In this document: piece after piece, positions 9,791 through 21,700 of the stretch
Layout of the letters: the number at the start of each line of letters is the position of its first letter
How positions within the stretch are numbered: the first letter of the stretch is position 1
DNA from: Buddleja alternifolia
Lineage: Eukaryota; Streptophyta; Magnoliopsida; Lamiales; Scrophulariaceae
Reading direction: 5' to 3'
NCBI GenBank assembly: GCA_019426215.1
Contig: WHWC01000146.1
Coordinates: forward strand, 186,001-250,000
DNA length: 64,000 bases
The notes under the pieces: model-generated
What the model was told of the DNA's origin: nothing
Seen by the model: only the letters and a program-made list of their open reading frames with translations
Databases searched by the model: none
Position numbers and translations under genes: made by a program

Positions 9791-12700
9791 TTACACCGTC
9801 GGCATATCAAAAGCGCATTTAAAAATGTATTGTGCCAATTCAGAACGTGCTTCATCAAGTTGCGCTATAGTGTAAGAGGCGTACTGACAATCAGCAAAGT
9901 ACTGCAAGACAAATATTAAAATCCAACAAAAATGTTTAATAACTTAAAAGGGACATTAGAATTTGACTAATATTAATTAGAATTATGCATACCGCGGGTG
10001 GGATTATAGATTCTCCGTGTCTAATAATATCTTTCATGAATTTTATGACGAAGAACCCACAATCTATGGCATTTATTTGAATGGGGCACTACAAATTAAA
10101 TTCAAATCAAAATTGTATTAGATAAACAAATAACTTTTATACGAATAATTTCTTGAAACTATAATTAAAATAATATAATTAAACTAACCTGTATACAACT
10201 CCATGTACAGGCCTTGTTTTTTGATTTGATCTTTTGGTTGTTGTTATTTGCTCGAAACATCAACACAGCGCTGTTAAAAACATCAAAAATCAAGGAAATA
10301 TGTCAATATCAAGCAAATATATATATATGAAGTCTAGTTATAATATATATACTTTAAACTTAATATTAAATATAATGGATACATTTAATTGAATGATAAA
10401 ACTTACTGATTGATCATATCTTTCATATCACGTCGGTTATTTGGATCACCGTGCAAAGAATCCAAATAATAAACGATCTCTTTAATTGGATCAATCACGA
10501 GCAACAACCAATGGCCCCTAATCAGCATATTCAAAAGAAAAATTTTAAATTAGTTATGCCTACGTAACAAATTTTACAAAATAACAATGTGTCTTTAGTA
10601 GCTCACCCGGAGTTGTAAGGTGCAAGAAACAACTTCCCCTCCAGTGCACTAGCTATCATAGTATTTGCTATATATTGCGATTTGTCAACATGCTTCGTGG
10701 GAGTAATTCCTGCTACCGCAGATATATAATGTGGGCTAAGGAACCCGAATTTATTTTGTTTTTGTTCGGGGACCACGTGATTAACCCACAAAGACCTACA
10801 ATTGAGCATAAAATAAATTTGAGTAACAAAAATAAATATAGCTCAAATTAATGCAGTAAAATAATTTAATTAAAAGCTTACTTTTTATTAATTAATATTT
10901 AAAAACTTACTTGATGTAAGCAGTAATGATAGAGGCTCCTATCTGTTCTTTATGCACAAAGTCACCGATCTCCTCCCGCCCAATATATTCTGGAAAGTGT
11001 TATCAGCAGCCATCATCCCAAAGAACCTTTCAAGAACTGCAAGTGAATTAGGGCGTGGAACAGGAGGGTTGGCCACTAGAGAAGGAGGGTTGGCCACTAG
11101 AGGTGTATTTTTGACATGTGAGTGCTTCGTCATCTCTGATTTGCTTTTTCCGACTGATGATTTGGATTTTCCGAGAGACTATAAGCAAAAGAAAACAAAA
11201 CGTGCGCGTTATCAATGAAAGTATATTTATTAACATTAAACAATTGTTATAATTTAATAATGACTAGCTATTAATAATTACGTACCGATGCATCACCGAC
11301 AATCACAAGACTCTTAGGCCAAGCAACCATGTATCCCACAGCCTCAGATACTGTAAACACTCCTTCATCATCGAGAGGGACTGGTAAGGGTGCAATATCT
11401 TCAATTGCAATGTCAATCGACACTTTCACGAGGTGGGAGGCTAATGGACATGTATGCAATGTTCTATCCTTTGGTTGATTGTACATTGTTCCTCTTGCCA
11501 CCAAACGATAACACGGTGTACAAAGTGCTAATTGACACTGCACCACATCCTACATATATATATATATATACCATTATATTAGAAAATGCTGTATAGCATA
11601 CAGAAATATAGGATTGAAAGTTACATTATCACTAAACAATATGCTTTTCATTAATTACTTGAGGAAGGTCTTTCACTTCTGGGCAGCTATCTTTCAAAGA
11701 AACCGCCTCTTCTGTATGTGGCTGCTGCGACCCAGATGCCCTATGCTGGTCAAACTCGCGTCGCAATTCGAATAGTGATTGAGTGAGCATTTGAACCGTG
11801 TCTTGCAAGCTATCAATCACCGTATTTTTTGAAGGCTTTGAATTCGAAAAGTAATCTTTTTGGGATACCCCAAAGCCTACACCCCTAACTCGACCCGGAT
11901 GCTCCTTCTTTTTAAGAGCTATAGCCAGTATATCATTCCGTGTCTTCTCGGGTCCACTATGGCTACCCTCCTGTGATAAGCTTTCCTGTAATAATACATT
12001 TAAAAAATACAAAAAAATTTTATTTTAAAATTATTTTTAAAAAAACATACAACACACTATATAACTAAAATTGCAAATAACTCACCATTGATTCCACTAC
12101 TCTTTTAACATTGACATTATCAATCTTGTTCTGGCTGTCAGAATGTGCAACCCTCCACATTAGTGCTCGTGTCACCTCTGTGACATCTGACCCAGCATCC
12201 TTTCTTTTTTGCTTCTATGATAAGAAAATTTGTAAGGAAATAAATTTGATTAGAAAATTTGTAATTAAGGAAATTTGATTAGAAAATTTGTAAGGAAATT
12301 TGATTAGAATTACAACTTGTAACGAACTACGTACCTCAATATACTCCACTTGAGCATATCCAAGACGTGATGCCCTGTAAGGATATTCAGGTTCCTTTGC
12401 TCTTTCCCGATTTTCCTTACGTAGTTGCTGTTCATTATATAATCAAGGCATCAGTCAATGTATATAGTTTCAAATAAATTAAAATGAAACCATAAATTAA
12501 AATAATTACCTGAAAAGCTTCACTTTGGCGTATTTCTATAAATTTTGTCCAATCTTCTTGAGATATACGATATTTTTCGGGTGGGCTTGAATTAATGTTC
12601 CCATCATCATCCTCTACCCAGATTCTGGTCAAGTAGCTCCTGTAGTTTCGAGCTAGCTTCCCAGCCTCGGCTAAGACGAACTTCTGTCTACTTTCGTCAA

Positions 12701-13076
12701 TATCAAAGGCCAACTATAAAAAACAAAGAACAAAGTATATAAAAATGTTAATTTAGAGAAAAAAAAAACTACATTTACTAATTAAAAACATAATATATAA
12801 TAACTAACTTACATCTATTTCATTCCAAATGGCATATTTTATTGCTGCAGGGACGCTGCGCCAATCACTGATAGTAATAGGGACCCTGTCACGAGCTATC
12901 ACGCCAATGTAACCAACAAAAGTTGATTTATTTGGGTCAACTGGTTGACCATGCTCGTTCCAACCAACTTGTAGCTTTATGCCTTTACTTTTGGCCTTTA
13001 TTACTTTCTTCATTGCTGTAATACCTCTCCGTATCTCACTTTCAACACTTGGGTTTGCAGCACCTCCAGAATCCAT
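9791..13076 (-). CDS. CACTA second gene: plant transposase-associated protein with C-terminal Ulp1/C48 protease domain (12 coding exons)
   Basis: My exon model, minus strand: 13076-12813, 12713-12510, 12427-12335, 12214-12086, 11985-11659, 11549-11286, 11178-10911, 10795-10607, 10517-10407, 10270-10189, 10088-9993, 9901-9791. Every junction is GT-AG and phases agree. Total 2138 nt, one base short of 713 codons, with a probable 1-base loss near 10994 (ACTTTCC). Exons 1-5 carry the conserved N-terminal region of CACTA accessory proteins (KLQVGWNEHGQPV, AIKYAIWNEID); exon 6 resembles DUF8039; exons 8-12 form a Ulp1-like cysteine protease with His in GHWLLL, Asp in YYLDSLHG, and Gln and Cys in PIQINAIDCGFF. 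C48 enzymes cleave SUMO-type tags; the substrate here is unknown. A further upstream exon (13281-13218) with open phase is possible. Confidence 0.8.
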
Positions 13077-13433
13077 CTACAAGATTTCATAAGTGAAAAT
13101 TCAAATATTTCAACAACAACAAACGAAAACAAATATATATGCATTAATCACATCATTAACCAGTTGGATCATATAAATCACATCAAAAAGTACAAAACCA
13201 AATATTGATAAGCTTACATTGGTGGTGGTCGTCGTGGTAGTGGCGGAGGAGAGGGTGACTGTGGTGGTATACGGTATCGACCTACAAAAGCAAAAAAATA
13301 CAGAAGTTAGTGTAACTCATTCACTAATATAATATTACAAGCGGGTTCAATATAATTTACACTTTAACTGCATACTTAACAAAAGAGTTCAAATAAGTTA
13401 CTCATATAATTATCAAATAAGTTCAAATACCTT

Positions 13434-16400
13434 TCATCGTTTTCTTTTTGTCGCTGGTTTACTAATCTTTTGTGATCCCTCAGTACGACCATTTTGTTTA
13501 GTACGCCGACGAACAGATGGATTAATCCATATCCCTTCTTGGTGATCTTCTCGCATATACAATTCATCATCACTGATATCCAAGGCATCGTCACTATTTG
13601 TGGATTGTGAACCACCTAAGATAGGATTTCCTCCATCATCTTCATTATATAGGCCATCATCCTCAATACAAGTATTTTTGTTTGCCGATAAAATAATGGA
13701 CCACCTCTTATCGACAGGATCGGTGACAAAAAACACTTGTTTAGCTTGAGATGCCAAAATGAAAGGTTCATCTTTGTATCCCACCTTTTCAAGGTCTACT
13801 CGAGTAAAACCTATTTCACTATCATCGACACCATTTTTATGGTCAACCCACCTACACCCAAATACAGGCACCCGAAACCAACTGTAATCCAGCTCCCATA
13901 TACGTTCAATCACCCCATAATATGTTAAAGTGGCATAGATAGGGCTATTATCTTTCGCACTTGAGATATGCATTGCTTCAGCTACAAGACTCACCCCACT
14001 ATTCTGCATTGTACTCTGTTCATCTTGGTCTTTTGTATAAAATGTGACACCATTTATACGATAACCCGAATGACAAAATACGAATCTGCCCGGGCCCACC
14101 GACAACCGTGCCAATTTATCTGAAACTGAAAGTGAATTCTCATTTTGCTTCTCTTGAATACACTTTCGGAACCAATTGATAAAACTCTTGCTATGTTCTC
14201 TTGAAATCCAACTTTCATTTTTACTTGAATTTATTCTCCTAAGTTGGTCCTTGTGCTCTTCAACATATGGCTCAACCTCATCAGTGTTGTGGAGCACATA
14301 AAGGTGTGCCTGATCCTTTTGTGTGCTAGGAACACTCACTAATTGCTTTCCAATTACGCTTTCTCCTTCTGTTCCCCCCCCTCCCCCACAACAGGAGACT
14401 TTTGAAGCTCTGCAACGTTAGAATCATTCAGATATTCTGTGCAAAATGTAATAGCTTCATCAACTATGTACCGCTCAACAATGCAACCTTCCGGCCGGCT
14501 ACGATTTTTCACATAGCCTTTCAATACCTTCATATAACGCTCAGCCGGATACATAGATCTCATAAAAGCTAGTCCACAAAGTTGTGTCTCTCTAACCAAG
14601 TGAATAGGTAGGTGAGTCATTATATCAAAAAACGGGGGTGGGAAATACATCTCAAGCTCACACAAAGTGAGGACAAGTTGTTTCTGAAGTGCAGGCAATT
14701 GTTCAGGATCAAACACCTTGCTCCACATTGCTTTGAAGAAGAAACACAATCTAGTTATCGTTTCTCTCACCTTTTTTGGCAGAATGGCCCGTAAAGCAAT
14801 TGGTAGCAAATGATCCATGATTACATGACAATCATGAGTCTTCATATGCTTTAGCTTCAAGTCCTTCATTGATACAAGACTGCTAATGTTCGAAGAATAC
14901 CCTTCGGGAACTTTCACTCCACAAAGAAACTCACATAATGCAATTTTTTCTTTTCTAGATAGCGTGTGAGCTGCTGGAGGTAAATAAGTACGTTTTCCCT
15001 TCATTGTTGGTGCCAATTTACCTCTTATCTTCATTTCAACTAAGTCCAACCTTGCCTTTACTCCATCTTTTGTCTTGCCGGGCACATTTAGAAGAGTACC
15101 AATGACACTATCAAATACATTTTTCTCAATATGCATTATATCAAAAAAATATCTAACATGTAAAGATTTCCAATACGGCAAATCAAAAAAAATTGACTTT
15201 TTTTCCACCCAGTTTTTGCAAGGCCGCCTGCAAAAGTCTTTCCGAACTTGATATCCAAGTCTTTTACATTCTCAAACACCTCTTCACCAGTCAAACACTT
15301 AGGAGCTCGACATTCTTCTATGCTCCCATTGAAAGCTTTCTTCCACCGACGATATCGATGTTCTCGATTCAACCATCTTCGATGCCCTTGGAATGCATAT
15401 TTCTGAGAGTGTGGGAGTCTATATTGATCTGTACTCTTGACACATATGGGGCATGCACATTGCCCATGTACACCATATCCCTCGAGATTAGCTCTTGCTG
15501 GAAAATCATTGATTGTACCAAACAACATAACTCTGAGATTGAAGCTCTCTTTTCTAAACCCATCATACACTTTAATACCGGTCTCCCACAACTCCTTCAA
15601 ATCCTCAATTAAAGGGGCCAAGTAGACATCTATATCATTTGCAGGTTGTTTCGGCCCGCAAATTAGTATAGGCATCATAATATGCTCTCGCTTCATGCAT
15701 CGCGAAGGGGGTAGGTCGTAGATCATCAAAATCACCGGCCATGTACTATGTGAGCTACTTTGCAAGCCATGTGGGTTCATTTCATCTGTAGCCAATACAA
15801 GGCGTAAATTTCTTGGTTCTTCCCTAAATTCAGGGAAATCATTATCGATCTTTTTCCATTGAGGAGAATCTGAAGGATGTCTAATCTTGTTATCTTCAAT
15901 CCCTTGTTCAAGCCTTCTATCAGCATACCATGTCAAGTCCTTGGCAAACGCTTCACTACTGTACATGCGTCTAAATCTAAGTATTATGGGCAAATACCAT
16001 GCTGTTTTGACAGGAGCAGATCCATTCTTCTTGTACCGTGAGGTGCCACATTTGGGACACACCGTCAATGATGCATAGTCCTTTCTAAACAAGATGCAAT
16101 CATTGAAACAAGCATGTATCTTCTCATATCCCATGCCAATTGCAATTAACATCTTCTTAGCCTCATAAGTACGATTAGGTAACACATTATCATCGGGTAA
16201 CATACTTTTTAATAGACCAAGTAAGTCTATGAAACTCTTATCACTCCACCCATTGTTAGCTTTTAACTTGTAGAGGTTTAGGACTGCTTTCAATCTTGTG
16301 AAATTACTACCACTATACAGGGGTGTCTTTGAATCACTTGTCAAATTGTCGAACATCTTGGGACAATTTCGCAAATCCTCCTCAATCACATTGGTCATCT

Positions 16401-16713
16401 CCTCCAAACGATCAGGCTCATAATCATCCATGTCAAAATCTACTGATCGATATGATGTATCACCCAAATCAGCTGAGGTGGCACTGCTTTCACCGTGTCT
16501 TATCCATCGTGTGTAGCTTTTATCAATTCCATTACACACCAAATGATCTTCCAAGTCACGTGGATTAATTCTCTTTCCAAAACAACAACGTAAACATGGA
16601 CAACTAATCCTAGTCGGATCCGATGCATGCTCAACCGCAAAGTCGATGAATTCTTTCACCCCTTTCCCATATTGCTCCGACATACGATCTGCTACAATCC
16701 AACTTCGATCCAT
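13434..16713 (-). pseudogene. CACTA tnpD-type transposase, two homopolymer frameshifts
   Basis: The DDE-type transposase that cuts the element out and inserts it. Frame 1 (16713-15136) starts MDRSWIVADRMSEQYGKGV with the transposase-associated domain (Cys-rich CPCLRCC, LEDHLVCNGI), then the Transposase_21 core (LATDEMNPHG, NDFPARANLEGYGVHG, CACPIC). Frame 2 (15208-14354) holds the rest of the core (DIMHIEKNV) and DUF4218 (HLPIHLV, RSMYPAERYMKVLKG). Frame 3 (about 14380-13434) holds DUF4216 (YYGVIERIWELDY, FGCRWVDH) and a basic C-terminus. The frame changes at an A run (15198-15204) and at a G run (about 14377-14383 on the minus strand); each needs one base. No other lesion was seen, so either the breaks are sequence errors at homopolymers or the gene died very recently. 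Confidence 0.85.
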
Positions 16714-17234
16714 CTAAATTCTCAATTAATTAAATTAAATAATTTTAATATCAGTTGATAATTAAATTAATTAAATAAATTTATTTTTAATTTATTTCGC
16801 ATTATTCTATAAAAAATTCGGCAGAGTAACGACGCAAATATTTCTACCAAGTTCTCGACTTAATCTTCTCAGTGGGTTGTAACCAACAGAAGTCGAATCT
16901 TACGATCCGCTAAAATCTCAACAGGGAAACGACGTAAAAAATACTACCAATTTCAACCACAACAAACCCAACACTCTAATCTTTCACCCACAACGAACAC
17001 AAAATGATACAAAAATATTGATCACCAGTTGGATCACATAAAACATCATATTTCCAGGGGAACAACTACAAATATTGATCACCAGTTGGATCACATAGAT
17101 CACATAAAAAAATACAAATAAAGCATCATATTATAAATATTGATCACCAATTGGATGCAAAAGCACATAAAACTACAAATAAATTAAAGCATCACGATAT
17201 AAAGTTTTTGGAGCTTCTCGGTTGTGCAGAAAGT
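16714..17234 (-). other. Upstream region of tnpD with short direct repeats
   Basis: No gene seen. AT-rich sequence ahead of the transposase start. It holds three copies of ATTGATCACCARTTGGAT at about 17017, 17074 and 17140, with spacings near 57 and 66 bp. A weaker relative (CCAGTTGGATCATAT) lies at 13160 between the two genes. Confidence 0.5.
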
Positions 17235-17790
17235 TGTGCGCGTCTTCACGAGAAAATTCATAACTAATTGTAGAAAGCTGGGATTCATGAACCGTTTTCT
17301 TCTTATGAAACTAGACACATAGGGCTATCCACACATATATCTCACATACTCAGTAGATGTCTAGAAAAAAGCAGATTTGTGCTCAAAGTTAGAGAAAAAT
17401 CTGTCAATTTTCAAAACAGCTGTGCGCGTCTTCACGAGAAAATTCATAACTCATTGTGGAAAGCTCCGATTCATGAACCGTTTTCTTCTTATGAAACTAG
17501 ACACATAGGGCTATCCACACATATATCTCACATACTCAGTAGATGTCTAGAAAAAAGCAAATTTGTATTCAAAGTTAGAGAAAAATCTGTCAATTTTCAA
17601 AACAGCTGTGCGCGTCTTCACGAGAAAATTCATAACTCATTGTGGAAAGCTCCGATTCATGAACCGTTTTATTCATATGAAACTAGACACATAGGGATAT
17701 ACATACATATATCGAACATACTCATGAGATTCCTAGAACAAATCAGATTTGCATTCAAAGTTAGTAAAAAATCAACTAGAACATAATAAC
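17235..17790. repeat. Tandem repeat, three copies of about 186 bp, in the CACTA tnpD upstream region
   Basis: The block CGTCTTCACGAGAAAATTCA recurs at 17241, 17427 and 17613, exactly 186 bp apart. Copies 1 and 2 are nearly identical; copy 3 drifts towards its right end (GGGATATACATACATATAT). It lies about 0.5-1.1 kb upstream of the transposase start. Because 186 is a multiple of three, it creates an apparent open frame on the plus strand that is not a gene. Confidence 0.9.
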
Positions 17791-18004
17791 AAAAATCCAC
17801 TATATAATTTATAAAACCCCAATTAACATAACATGATATATATAACAATAATTAACAAATTAACATATAACCTACATTATATACATCACAAAATCCTAAT
17901 TAACATAACATTAATATATAACAAACAAGAAATTAACACATAACCTAAATTTAATATATACATAATATATATATATAACATAACATATATAAACATATAT
18001 ATAT
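17791..18004. other. AT-rich simple sequence
   Basis: Repeats of ATTAACATAACA and ATATATAT. No gene or regulatory element recognised. Confidence 0.6.
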
Positions 18005-18360
18005 ATATACCTATAAAGAGAGAGAGGAGGAGAGTGGTGGGTCACGGCGGCGGCGGCGGCGGTTTGGGGTGGTGGTGGAGGTGGTGGCGACGGGACGGGG
18101 GCGGTTTAGGTTAGCTTGAGAGTGAGAGAGAGAGTATAGAGAGAGAGAGTAGAGTATAGGGAGAGAGATCGAGTAGAGAGATAGAGAAAAATCAAATGGG
18201 GCGGCGGCGGTGACGGCGGATTGTGGTGGAGACGGTGGCGGGGGCGGTGGTGGAGAGTGAGAGAGATAGTAGAGTAGAGAGAGAGAAAGTAGAGTAGAGA
18301 GTGAGAGATAGTAGAGAGAAATGAGGGGGAGAGCTCGGTTTTTGGTGGGAAAAAAGGGGG
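18005..18360. repeat. Purine-rich low-complexity block (GAGA and GGCGGC)
   Basis: Alternating GAGAGAG runs and GGCGGCGGC/GGTGGTGG runs on the plus strand, so CT-rich on the transcribed strand of tnpD. Such blocks are common in plant promoters and 5' leaders, which fits a position upstream of the transposase and next to the right subterminal repeats. The two halves (18005-18190 and 18196-18330) resemble each other and may be an old duplication. Confidence 0.6.
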
Positions 18361-18387
18361 GGAATTTTTTATTTTTTTTTAATTACG

Positions 18388-18716
18388 TTTTATAGCGGTT
18401 CGGGAACGAACCGCTATAACCGGTTTACCAGTTATAGCGGTTCGGTACTGAACCGCTATAACTGGCATAAACCGGTTATAGCGGTTCATTCCCGAACCGC
18501 TATAAAAATATATATATATTTTTTTTCTGTTCGCGCTATAATAGCGGTTTTTTATCGAACCGCTATAATAGGTTGGAAATATTACAGCGGTTCGATAAAA
18601 AACCGCTGTAATAGGTACCCGGTTAATATCCATTATAACGGTTCACTTATAAACCGCTGTAATAAGTCTCTCTGTTCAGCGGTTTCCCAAAAACCGCTGT
18701 AAAATGTGCGCTGTAA
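18388..18716. repeat. CACTA right subterminal palindromic repeats, two sequence subtypes
   Basis: About seven palindromic pairs. The inner ones (18388-18570) use TTATAGCGGTTC with GAACCGCTATAA, while those nearest the end (18578-18716) use TTACAGCGG with CCGCTGTAA, the form found at the left end. In the inner group both arms carry the change, so pairing is kept. Possible binding sites for the element's own protein. Confidence 0.85.
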
Positions 18717-18758
18717 CAGGTCTTTTCTGTACTAGTGATGCAAAGTAAACAGCTGTTC

Positions 18759-21700
18759 TTAATCTTCTTCTTGAGCATTGAGTCTTTTGTTTACTTCGGC
18801 CCTGATTGCTTCAGAAATATTTTCTTCAAGTCTTATCATGGCGGCATGTTCTTTATTAATCACTAACTTCTTTTCTTTTTGTTGTCTCTTTCTATAAGCA
18901 ACAAATTGCTTATCCCATTCAACTGGGTCAATACCAATCAGCCTTAAGCATACTCTGAATGCTCTATTGAAATCTGACATCTTCTGCTCTTTTGTTATAA
19001 GCTTCGGATCAGGAGGCTCTAGAATGGGTGGTCGAGAGAATGGAACATCAAACTGTTCAAGTAATGCTCTTAAATTTATAAGAGTGGCTTGACCCTTGAG
19101 TGGAGGGCTGGAAGCTCTTAAACTAGAAGCTTTCCTCTTTTCCCCTTTTCTTTGTCCTTCCCTCTTATTGCCATCATCAGCCTTCAAAATTGCTCTGTGA
19201 GTAGGCTGACTTGACTGGCAATTTGAGCAACAGAGGCCGATTAAGGCGCTTATCAAAATGCTCTTTCATGGCTAGTTAATTTATCGTAGTAGCATCATGT
19301 AGTTCTTGAAATTCTTTTCGGCATTTACCAACTGCCGCTTGAGCAGCACCTTTCATATAAGCGATTTGAGCGCTCATGTTCTGAGACTCGATCTTGGCCA
19401 AATTTGTCTTAATCCAGTGGAGGGCTTCTTCATTTTGAGTAGCATGATTACTCACTTCCTCCAATACAGATTTTAAGAGCAGCCCAAAAGTCTGATTCAC
19501 ATCCGAAGAAACTGCTTGAAGAGTCGGTTGCTTAAATTTGGATGTATGCTTGAGTGAGTCAAAAGATACTTGATGTACTGGATCGAATATGGTGCCTCGT
19601 GCTTCGATTTGAAGATCCTCAGCAGCATCAGAATCAACAAGTTCAGGAGCGTTAGGATTATCCTCTGGTGGAGACGCTTGAACAGGTTCTTCAGCAGACG
19701 CTTGAATACTGGCAACCTCTGAAGCGGACGCTGGAGCAGACTCGTCAATTACTTTTACAGGCGCTTCCTCAAGTGCTGACTCCTCTTAACGAAAGTCAGT
19801 GAATTGGAAATTCCACCTGGCTATATCTGCGTAATAGTCTGAAGCAGCTTCCTGAAGTTCATTCAGTCTTGAGCGAGAGATGCAAGTCTCCTGAATGAAG
19901 GTGCGGAGTGGACTGTCTCTGGCTCGGACATACATTGGACCCATAATGTCCAACACATGATTTGGAAAGATCCTTGACTGCGGTCTTGGAATGAGAAACA
20001 GTGTATCTGGGCAGTAATGCTAGGAAAATCCATTAATCCTATCCTTACGAAGACGTTGGGGCTTATGAGCTTCAGGCACATACATGCGGTAATATTCTTC
20101 CAAATACGGATACACCGCTCGAGCTATGCCCTGATTTCGTTCAAGTAATGCGAAAACATAGGCATAATGGTCGCTTACTTCCTATCTGATAGATGGTAGA
20201 AGTGGATAACCATGGAAGTTGCGAATCCTCGAGCCGTTGGGCTTCAGCAGATTTTTTGTGAAGATCTTGTCAAAATGTGGAATGGGGGCCATGATCTTCA
20301 TAATCAATCTAAAGTTGTCCTCACAGTGGCTCGGACAGAAGCTCAAGCAAGATGCTGGAGAGCTGCCACTGGTAGATGATTGAGCGTTGAAGCGAAGAGG
20401 GGTGATTGAAAGTCTGTGCAGCGCTTGACGCAAAAACTGCTCTATCTGTTGACAAACTATGGGTAGCTTGGCAACATGCCCAACTCTCTCTTGATGCTTC
20501 TTAAGGCAATACTTGGCGAACTGACGCTTCTTGTCATGCATGCCTATGCCAAACAGATGGGGAGCTTTGACCAATTCTTGAAATGAGAATTGATGGGCAA
20601 CGTATGCTTCACACCAGTTTACTTCATTCATGCAATAGTCAGCACCTGCATTGACCAACGCTCGGATGCCCACATGGTGAATGTCCCTAATGGATTTAAA
20701 TCAGTATTTGTCCATTTGATAGCTGACGTTCCAGACACTATCACAATACGCATCGGCCTCTGCTTGAATCACAATACGCTCACTGGCATGAACTCCTTTA
20801 TTCTTCCAGAGACGAAGAGGATGAGCAGAATTCTTGTTTTCGGCACTATTGGCTATATGAGGAAAGTGTGCATAGCCTTCTCTGTTAAGGAGTTCCTCTG
20901 TTGGATTGAGGAATTCAACAGGAATACGCTCATCAACTCTTATCTTGAAGTCTCTCGGAGCAAAACCAATTGGTTTGCTGTGCCCCATGTCTCAATAATA
21001 ACCCAAGTCGATATCAGCTCTGGGAGTTCTACCACCTTTCCTTTATTCCTCGAAAGCAAAAGAGGCATGAATTTGACCCGGAGTCTTACCAAGTTCAACA
21101 ACCAGATAATATGCTTTTTCGACTTTGGTCAGCTCGGTGTCAAATAAAGTGTCGCGGATGGTCCGATCAATATCAATCAGCGAGGCTACTTCATTCTAAG
21201 CAAAGATGTATCATTCTTCATTATAGCCTGCTGGGATGAAATCTTCTTCGAGCGTTGGAGGCATGTAATTGATCGAATGATCAATTGTCTTCAGTGGGTC
21301 CATCTTGAAGAAATGTCTGGGTACTGTAACGTCTTCAGCAACGCTCTGACCTTCTGAGCGTGCCTCTGTTATGACTAGGTCGAGAGACGATGATTGAACC
21401 TCTTTGATAACAAGTTCCTCAGTATCAATTGCAGAAACTTTGGCGGCAACATCTTGAGCAATAGCCACGACGTTCGTCATTTCAACATCCAGATGGACAT
21501 CGATTGACGCTTCAGCAGTAGTTGGAACAATAGCCAGAGAGCTTATCTCAACAGCAACTTCTTGAGCGCTTAGCTCGATCGTCTCAAGCTCTTCAGGAAC
21601 AGGAGCAGCTTAACGCTTGCTTATCTTGAACGCTTGAAGATTTTCTTGATGTTGACTCCTTCAACGAGCTTCAGCATCTGGGCGGCAGGAGCAACGATTG

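Larger units (their letters stand above)
9236..18737 (-). mobile_element. Complete CACTA (En/Spm-type) DNA transposon inside S3
   Basis: About 9.5 kb, starting CACTAGTACAGAAGAGG and ending as the inverted repeat (reverse strand CACTAGTACAGAAAAGACC). The terminal inverted repeats match over about 29 bp with 3 mismatches and are flanked by ATG on both sides (9233-9235 and 18738-18740), the 3-bp duplication of this superfamily. Palindromic subterminal repeats lie inside both ends. The two genes read on the minus strand: a tnpD-type transposase (13434-16713) and a Ulp1-bearing gene (9791-13076). The interrupted S3 sequence joins cleanly across it. It is the youngest and most intact unit in the nest. 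Confidence 0.95.

Noticed and set aside
17379..17786. 135-residue plus-strand frame with internal repeats
   Set aside because: Produced by the 186-bp tandem repeat, whose period is a multiple of three; it is not conserved in the third copy and resembles no protein.
18379..18633. Minus-strand 84-residue frame near the CACTA end
   Set aside because: Translation of the palindromic subterminal repeats.
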